A stretch of 35,371 bases of DNA from a virus: the IMG/VR virus record IMGVR_UViG_3300042914_001924, positions 1 through 35,371 of that record. One strand, written 5' to 3'. The notes below the pieces were generated by a model, which worked only from the letters and a program-made list of their open reading frames with translations, ran no database searches and was not told the DNA's origin. Below, one piece after another: positions 29,631 to 35,371 of this stretch. Within the stretch, counting starts at the first letter, position 1, and every line of letters starts with the position of its first letter. The position numbers and the translations under genes were made by a program.

Positions 29631-30497
29631 TCATCTCATACCTGCTCTGCCTCTCTCTTGCGCCTGCTCATACTGTTCCTTGCTCACTGGATAAAGCTGA
29701 TGTCTGCAATTGTAGCCTCCTCGATAGATGAAGATGGTGCTGCTATTAGTGCCAGCCATTCGCCCATTCCAGCCTTTTAGGTTTGCCCAGGCTTTGACTT
29801 CATCAGTGGTAAAGTATCTGCCTGCCCTTGAAACACAGAATTGTCTGGAGTCGGCTATAAGTGTGCCAGAATATAGATAGTACTCCACATCAAGATCAGC
29901 AGCAATGGTCTGAATGTACTCTGAATTAAAGGTCATCACAGCATCATTGGTTGTCTGCTTGATGTAGCGATTAAGGAAGGGAGCTTCCTGCTCTGTGCCT
30001 TCAATAAACCGCCTCAGTGTCTTGTTAAGTTCGGAGCGAGTGCCAATGCCTGCAATGTTATCCTTTAGCACTTCCTGAATGGCTGTGCCAAAGTTCTCCC
30101 GAATGCCTGCACCAAGTAACGCATCTTTTGTTGTGGCGATGTTAGTTTCAAGGATAGCCTTATAGAGTGCCTTCTTCTCACTGAAGTCACCGATTGCCAA
30201 AGTGATGTATTCATTGCTAAGTTCAGCCAGCATCTCAAAGCCTTTAATGACTTCTGCCACCTGAATCTGGTAAGGAGCATTAGCAACAATAGTGTCAGCA
30301 ATATCTTTCTTGAGTTTGATTAGTTCTTTAAGTGACTTGGCTCTATCCTTTGGGTCAAGGGATAGATTAGTGGCAAGGTCAATCACCTGGTCTGATAGCT
30401 TGCTGAAAACTCTTGGCAGAGCATCATCCATCCGGCTTTCTATTGCCAGCTGAAGTTCCTGAATTTGCTTGATTAACTGCTCAGGAGTCTTTGCCAT
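29631..30497 (-). CDS. MuF-like minor head protein
   Basis: 288 residues. The long helical N-terminal part (about 1-180) fits the portal-bound region of MuF/SPP1 gp7 proteins. The C-terminus has YSGTLIADSRQFCVSRAGRYF, VKAWANLKGWNGRM and IFIYRGGYNCRHQLYPVS, with conserved cysteines and the RGGYNCRH signature of the phage head morphogenesis family. Starts one base after the portal stop. It is packaged in the prohead and assists assembly or DNA delivery. Good confidence. Confidence 0.85.
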   Translation of the reverse strand: MAKTPEQLIKQIQELQLAIESRMDDALPRVFSKLSDQVIDLATNLSLDPKDRAKSLKELIKLKKDIADTIVANAPYQIQVAEVIKGFEMLAELSNEYITLAIGDFSEKKALYKAILETNIATTKDALLGAGIRENFGTAIQEVLKDNIAGIGTRSELNKTLRRFIEGTEQEAPFLNRYIKQTTNDAVMTFNSEYIQTIAADLDVEYYLYSGTLIADSRQFCVSRAGRYFTTDEVKAWANLKGWNGRMAGTNSSTIFIYRGGYNCRHQLYPVSKEQYEQAQERGRAGMR

Positions 30498-30498
30498 A

Positions 30499-32304
30499 TC
30501 ATAGTCCTTCAGGCATTATTGGCACAAGTGATTGCCTAATCTGCGCCTGCTTCTCGGCTGCTAAAGCATACACCTCTGCCCTCTGCACATTGAATTGCTT
30601 ATCATACCATAAGGCATCTTCCTCCACTTTCTGAGTGATAAATGCTGCAAGGTTGGCACTTAGGATATAGTCAAGCTGAGAGCATCCATTGCTTGCCAGC
30701 AGCACAGTCTTCTCATCAGTGGACTTGAATGGCAAAGGATCAAGGCTACTTAAGAGTTTTAGATAGGTCCTCTGGATGCTATTCTCGCCATACAACTTCT
30801 CCACATAGTCCATCTCAATGCCTGAAGTGATGAGAGGATTAAACTTGCTATCTACTGCCTTCTTTAGCTGCTCTGCTACCATGTCGGCAGTCATTACATC
30901 ATAGTCAGTAGGCACAGTAATCTGAGGCAATGCAGCCTGTATCTTGTCGCTGTCCATAAGTGCAGAGGCAAACAAGCTGTTATACCTCTGGAGCATAATG
31001 TAAAAGCAGACCTTGCGATAAATCTGAGCAAGATGCACAGTCACAGAGAAGCAGAAGGTATTAAGCTCCTTTCTGTCATACTCTTTTGCAATCCCAGATT
31101 GAGCAGCAGGAATCTGACCAAGCAACTCCAGACCAATAGCCTTAAATCCTTGAAACTCCTTCTGCATGATGTCCTCCTGGAACAACTTTACTGTCTCTAC
31201 TGGTCTTTCGATGTAGCCAGCAGGAGGCACTGGAGGAATTTGTGGAGTAGGATTAACTGCACTCACTCGGTCAATGTTAATCTCCATCAAACCAAATGGT
31301 GAGCTGCTTGCCCTTCCAGAGCCAGAGCAGTCATTACAACTAACCTTCTCCTCCTTTCTGTTTGTCCTGATGCCTGTGCCATTGCAAGTCTTGCAAGGAG
31401 ACATCTTTAATGCCCACTTCTGGGGCAGGGCATGCATCGCCCACAATATGTTAAGGTCATCAGTTCTGAATAGCACTTCATTCCATGCCGGAAGGCAAGG
31501 AGCAAGCACTGAGTCATAGACTAACTTACCATCTTCTTCCTCATAAATAATGTTGCCTACTTTACATGCAGGCAGATAGCCAAACTGATAAGGCAGAACG
31601 AATACCTGGAATGGCTGGTCATAGGTATACTCATTGACCTGCCTGAAAAGCATTAGACCTTCAGTAGTGATGCAGAAGAACTGATCCCACTTCTTGCGGT
31701 TCATGTCCACATATTCTTCTGCCTTCATGATGACAAACTCTTCATCCTCCCAGATTAGGTCTTCCGACTCAATAATCTGTGGGTAAGGTCTTGTCCAATC
31801 AAGAGTAGTTGTGCCTGATGGGTCTTCAATGAAATCCTCAAAGTCTGGAAGGGTAACAACTACGGCATTGCTATCCATCAGATAGGTCTTGAGAAACACA
31901 TTGAATAGCCATGTCTCAAGGCTACCAGTCTTTGGCAACTCATCTTCTACATAGTACTTCAAAGTGTTATTCTGCAAGCCTATGCGCTCTGCTATGCCTG
32001 TCTTCTGGAAGTCAGACTGAAAGGTTATCTTAAAGTCATCAGCCTGCTGAATCTTTTGCAGGAAGGTATAAACTCTTCCAGTGGCAGTGGTAGTAGGTGC
32101 TTGCCATCTGCGCTTCCTGTACTCCTTCATCCAAGGTTCTTCGCTCGGATGTTGAGCATTGAGGAGTTTTTCGGGATACTCGTTCTCGAAGTGATACTCC
32201 AATTCTTCGGCTTTCTCACGAGCATACTTAATATAATCGTGCCTGCCTTCCCGGATTTCCCGATCGAGCAACTTAGATAGGAGCATCCCGATTAACTCTT
32301 CCAT
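30499..32304 (-). CDS. Portal protein with an inserted DnaJ-like zinc motif
   Basis: 601 residues. Position just before the MuF-type gene, length, and the mix of acidic clip/wing segments and a long C-terminal helical part (from about 370, VETVKLFQEDIMQKEFQGF) support a portal, the dodecameric DNA gate at the head vertex. Residues 304-330 contain C304KTC307NGTG and C323NDC326SGSG, two CxxCxGxG knuckles like those of DnaJ, expected to bind one zinc ion; this is unusual for portals. A proline-rich loop (about 352-361) follows. No single signature motif of portals is visible, so context carries weight. Confidence 0.82.
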   Translation of the reverse strand: MEELIGMLLSKLLDREIREGRHDYIKYAREKAEELEYHFENEYPEKLLNAQHPSEEPWMKEYRKRRWQAPTTTATGRVYTFLQKIQQADDFKITFQSDFQKTGIAERIGLQNNTLKYYVEDELPKTGSLETWLFNVFLKTYLMDSNAVVVTLPDFEDFIEDPSGTTTLDWTRPYPQIIESEDLIWEDEEFVIMKAEEYVDMNRKKWDQFFCITTEGLMLFRQVNEYTYDQPFQVFVLPYQFGYLPACKVGNIIYEEEDGKLVYDSVLAPCLPAWNEVLFRTDDLNILWAMHALPQKWALKMSPCKTCNGTGIRTNRKEEKVSCNDCSGSGRASSSPFGLMEINIDRVSAVNPTPQIPPVPPAGYIERPVETVKLFQEDIMQKEFQGFKAIGLELLGQIPAAQSGIAKEYDRKELNTFCFSVTVHLAQIYRKVCFYIMLQRYNSLFASALMDSDKIQAALPQITVPTDYDVMTADMVAEQLKKAVDSKFNPLITSGIEMDYVEKLYGENSIQRTYLKLLSSLDPLPFKSTDEKTVLLASNGCSQLDYILSANLAAFITQKVEEDALWYDKQFNVQRAEVYALAAEKQAQIRQSLVPIMPEGL

Positions 32305-32316
32305 TAGCTTAAATTA

Positions 32317-33189
32317 TTAGGCTTCGCAATCTACCGTTAAAGTAATTGTCTGCTGACCAAAAACGCAACCATATTCATTAGTTACTGTAACGGTGAAAAT
32401 GTAAACACCATTGCCTCCGGTAGCATCCCATTGTAGGTCATTATCAACAAAGGTTAGACCAATGTCAGTAATATCATCACTGCCATCAGCTTGATCAACT
32501 GACCATACAAGTGCTGGCGCACCAGAAATAGCTCCTACATTCAAAACAGCAGAAAATGTTGCTTCTTCAGATGATGTGCAGTTACTTGTCCAAACATCAC
32601 CAGTGTATCCGGTTGAGCTGATAATGTAGTATAGACCTTCAAGGAAAGTATCAGTATCAAACTCATAAGGCAGAGGATTGACCTTGCTCACCCAGTTTAC
32701 AGTGACTTCAGCCATCTGATAAGTGTTCAGGTCAGCAGTAACCACAGGATCACCGATAACAGTCACATAGTAGCCGGAGGCATCCCAGATGCGACCAGGA
32801 GTGAAATAGTAGAAGTCAAAGTTCTGAGCTGAACTAAGGATGTCATTGTAGAACTGAACATTGTTCTGAACTACACCTTGCATGTCCTGATAGGTCAAGG
32901 TATGAGTCTTAGCAAGAGCCTTGGTATTCTGCATGCCTCTACCAGCAACAGTAGCTGTTTCAGGCTTTGGCTTTTCACCAGAGGTATTGAACACCAGATA
33001 TGCCTCACCATTAAGGTAGCGGTCATATAGCGCAGCAATCCAAGAATCAGCAGTGGATTTCTCCTGGGCAGTCAAGGAAGAAGACTTACGAACATAAGCA
33101 ACTGCCACAACCTTATTCTGAAACTCAGGATCGCACAGAAAGTTTTGATAGCACCCTACATCGGGGCATGTTAATGAGAAAATAGACAT
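32317..33189 (-). CDS. Putative tail tube protein with C-terminal Ig-like domain
   Basis: 290 residues in two parts. Residues about 1-195 are beta-rich (VVAVAYVRKSS, KALAKTHTLTYQDMQGVVQ, FYYFTPGRIWD, YQMAEVTVNWVSKVNP), in keeping with tail-tube proteins. Residues about 205-290 look like an Ig/PKD-type decoration (ALVWSVDQADG, GVYIFTVTVTNEYGCVFGQQ, ending TLTVDC). Such surface Ig modules on tail tubes are known in other phages. It lies between the giant virion protein and the portal. The tube role is an inference; another virion protein is possible. Confidence 0.5.
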   Translation of the reverse strand: MSIFSLTCPDVGCYQNFLCDPEFQNKVVAVAYVRKSSSLTAQEKSTADSWIAALYDRYLNGEAYLVFNTSGEKPKPETATVAGRGMQNTKALAKTHTLTYQDMQGVVQNNVQFYNDILSSAQNFDFYYFTPGRIWDASGYYVTVIGDPVVTADLNTYQMAEVTVNWVSKVNPLPYEFDTDTFLEGLYYIISSTGYTGDVWTSNCTSSEEATFSAVLNVGAISGAPALVWSVDQADGSDDITDIGLTFVDNDLQWDATGGNGVYIFTVTVTNEYGCVFGQQTITLTVDCEA

Positions 33190-33196
33190 TGTTTTT

Positions 33197-35371
33197 TTAG
33201 CAAGTTAAGCAACTTGAGTTCCTGGGTTGAAACCCTTGAATGAGTGCCTGAAACTTCATTTGTGATAAAGTTTCAAATGAGCTTTGAGTAGTGAAATCCT
33301 GAGTGGTGGCTACCTCAATATCTCCCTTCACAAAGATTGACTTCCCTTCCCAGATTAAGTATGGATGCCGGGTGGCATCGGTCATCGCTAACTGTGTATC
33401 TAAGTCAAAGAAATCTGTATGCAAATCTACGGATAAATCCTGCTTGTTTTGTGGTCTTCTATGGACTCCATTGGACTGCCTGTATAGGCTCTCCTCAAGC
33501 ACTGGCTTCTCTCCTCCTCCATTAAGACCAATTCTAACTCTCTGCTTCCAGTCATTGAAATACTCAAAGCTTTGAGCAATCTGATTGCTATCTGCCCAAT
33601 ACTCAAGGATTGTAGAGAAACAATCTGAGGCATCAATTTTAATGATGTTGCTTAGTGAGTAAAGACCATAGAAAGTATCTGGCTCTGGTTCAGGAGGACA
33701 AGGGCATGACTGTTGCTCTGTTGATGTCACTCCAGATGTTAACTCATTTGATTCATCTACATAAGTAGTAACCAACTTATATGGTGTATCACATGGCAAA
33801 TCAATTGTCCAGTTGACTACAAAAACACATGGCTCTGCTAATGGGTCATAGGTTACTGATACCCCTGGAATAGATAGAAACCAGTTAGCCATAAAGTCTT
33901 GCTGAGTTTCATCTGATGGTATTTCACTTACTGGTATCGTTTTTAAGCAATACTTATTATCATAAGGCAAATCATTGTCTGGAGTCAAAAATATTGCAAA
34001 TTGATTTTCTTCCTGACCTGCCGGAGTAAAGTCTGGGCATCCTCCTCCTCCAATAGTTAAATCAAGGTTAAAACTTAGTTCACATTTAGGATCACATGGG
34101 CAGCAAGCAGATTGAGTTAAAAACCAAGGGTATTCTGTATCTATGCACTCTCCACTTTCATTTGATGCACAACCACTAAAAACAACTTCTGATCCGCACT
34201 CTACTTCTGTAGTCCAGGCAAAGTTTAAAATAAAGGTATCCTCAATCCATGTGGCAACCATTCCGGGTATTGTGTTCGCCCAATCTGCAATCTGTTGAGG
34301 AGTAGTTGTATTGCTAATTACTGTGTACACATAAGAAATACCATTGCTCAGTTTAAATGCTAAATATGAATTTTCACTTCCAAAGAGTGCATTGACCGCA
34401 ATCATAAACTCCTCTGTGTTTGAAAACTCACCTTGATTAAACTCTTTTTCAAAAGTTACTGTGCAGTTAGTATTTTCAGATGGATTGCCTTCAGGGAGTC
34501 TATACAAACCCATGCGAAAACATCCATTCTTGCTTGGAATAGTAACCGATGCCTGATGCTGCGTTTGCTGCGGATAGTTCTGACTTAAGTCAGCAGGATC
34601 AATAAAGTAATGCTCAACATCTTCATCATCCATCATTACCATCTGAATGCCACAGAAACAAGCCTGTGATGGTCTCATTGTTAAAGTGAATGTAATCTGA
34701 CCGCCAACTTGATTGACTTCAGCAGAAGTGATTACAGAAGGAAATTCTATGCTTTCAAACTCAGTCTTGAACAGAGCAAATGAACTATTGATTAGAGCAG
34801 CAGCAGGTATAGTTCCTAATGTTCCTTCAATGGGATTGCCATTGCAATCTGACAACTTAAATGAAATTGCAGGACTACCCCACTCAGTGTACACATCATT
34901 GTACCACTGGGAATACCCAAGATTGCTTTCTGATGGTTGCCACCAGAACCCACTAAATTGTAAGGTAACTGAGTCAATGACTGCCTCACCTATCTTCTGG
35001 ACAAACTGACCATCTTCTGTAAATAGTCCTACATCAACCTGGTCAATGCCCTCCAGATTGCCATCCACAACATTAAACTGCCACTGGTCACCCGGCTTTG
35101 CCGGCATAGGGTAAAACTCTGGAGATACATAGCAGCCAGAAGTAAACTCTACAAACTCAAAGTCAAATGTGTCGGAATTGTATATCCACCTTCCTGCCTG
35201 GTTAGGTTCATAAGGAAGTGCAGTTGATTCTGTATAGGCAGTTAAAAAGTCAAATGGAGCATTGCCATACTCATCGCTTACAAACCGCTGCCATAGCCAT
35301 TCTCCATCAAGTCTACCAACAAGAATAAACTTCCTTCTGGTAGAATCAATAAAGTCAAACTGGACTCTGTT
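33197..35371 (-). CDS. Large cysteine-rich virion protein, C-terminal part (gene crosses the window ends)
   Basis: Frame of 724 residues plus stop, open at base 35371. An internal ATG at 35107 is not the start, because the frame stays open with clear coding sequence upstream of it. Beta-rich, with clusters of cysteines near the middle (SGCASNESGEC, SACCPCDPKCELSF, SCPCPPEPEP) that could form disulfides or metal knots, and a C-terminal domain (about 560-724) with YRQSNGVHRRPQNKQ and ending SCLTC. Probably a tail-tip, fibre or decoration protein; no family recognised. In frame with the piece 1-756, suggesting one protein of about 976 residues. Confidence 0.75.
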   Translation of the reverse strand, partial: NRVQFDFIDSTRRKFILVGRLDGEWLWQRFVSDEYGNAPFDFLTAYTESTALPYEPNQAGRWIYNSDTFDFEFVEFTSGCYVSPEFYPMPAKPGDQWQFNVVDGNLEGIDQVDVGLFTEDGQFVQKIGEAVIDSVTLQFSGFWWQPSESNLGYSQWYNDVYTEWGSPAISFKLSDCNGNPIEGTLGTIPAAALINSSFALFKTEFESIEFPSVITSAEVNQVGGQITFTLTMRPSQACFCGIQMVMMDDEDVEHYFIDPADLSQNYPQQTQHQASVTIPSKNGCFRMGLYRLPEGNPSENTNCTVTFEKEFNQGEFSNTEEFMIAVNALFGSENSYLAFKLSNGISYVYTVISNTTTPQQIADWANTIPGMVATWIEDTFILNFAWTTEVECGSEVVFSGCASNESGECIDTEYPWFLTQSACCPCDPKCELSFNLDLTIGGGGCPDFTPAGQEENQFAIFLTPDNDLPYDNKYCLKTIPVSEIPSDETQQDFMANWFLSIPGVSVTYDPLAEPCVFVVNWTIDLPCDTPYKLVTTYVDESNELTSGVTSTEQQSCPCPPEPEPDTFYGLYSLSNIIKIDASDCFSTILEYWADSNQIAQSFEYFNDWKQRVRIGLNGGGEKPVLEESLYRQSNGVHRRPQNKQDLSVDLHTDFFDLDTQLAMTDATRHPYLIWEGKSIFVKGDIEVATTQDFTTQSSFETLSQMKFQALIQGFQPRNSSCLTC

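Noticed and set aside
1-35371. CRISPR array, insertion sequence, integrase, lysogeny repressor, tRNA genes.
   Set aside because: No spacer-repeat pattern, transposase or recombinase motif, CI-like repressor or cloverleaf was found on either strand by reading.

Overview
The window looks like an essentially complete genome (about 35.4 kb) of a tailed, siphovirus-type phage. The likely host is a member of the Bacteroidota. Tail evidence is a tape measure, a frameshifting tail chaperone and a fibre, with no sheath gene seen. Host evidence is promoters of the Bacteroidota sigma-factor type (TTTG, 19 bp, TAnnTTTG, perfect at 17333-17363), a BT4734/VirE-N-like primase-helicase, weak ribosome binding sites and moderately AT-rich DNA. 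I see no integrase, repressor or tRNA, so a virulent life style is the simplest inference. The first and last bases fall inside coding sequence on the minus strand. The two open ends are in the same reading frame, so the molecule is probably circular or circularly permuted, as expected if the P22 gp3-like small terminase packages by headful.

Layout of the minus strand, in transcription order (right to left): VRR-NUC nuclease, methyltransferase, membrane protein, a structured leader with a tiny ORF, replication initiator, primase-helicase and small proteins (16880-12019); small and large terminase (11980-10185); three small genes, two of them overlapping; the tail chaperone with a -1 frameshift site (9525-8720); tape measure; distal tail/baseplate protein; tail fibre; two small genes; a very large cysteine-rich virion protein running across the ends (756-1 plus 35371-33197); a tail-tube candidate with an Ig-like end; portal with a DnaJ-like zinc motif; MuF-like head protein (to 29631). 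After a short plus-strand interruption come small basic proteins and a lysis cassette: M15 peptidase, spanin-like and holin-like proteins (29002-27377). A 344-aa protein of unknown role follows (27362-26328). A second head block, 23672-19487, holds neck proteins, a GT25 glycosyltransferase, a scaffold and the major capsid protein.

The plus strand carries three islands. 16942-19419 (probably early) has a duplicated HTH-like protein, small proteins, an SSB-like protein and a Gp157 protein. 23749-26219 has a GT2 glycosyltransferase, a DUF3310 protein and a chain of tiny genes, several joined by ATGA overlaps. 29044-29551 has a lone PD-(D/E)XK-type nuclease. Several plus-strand starts share a leader motif, CTAAACCAA, just upstream of the ATG.

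Most notable observations: the dual-coding frameshift region in the tail chaperone; an array of five 12-bp tandem repeats inside the replication initiator gene, resembling the lambda O/ori arrangement; two phage glycosyltransferases, one inside the head operon; a zinc-knuckle insertion in the portal; a structured leader RNA that overlaps a 31-codon ORF; and several small palindromes and iteron-like arrays at the borders between transcription units. All family names come from reading the sequences by eye; no database search was run.
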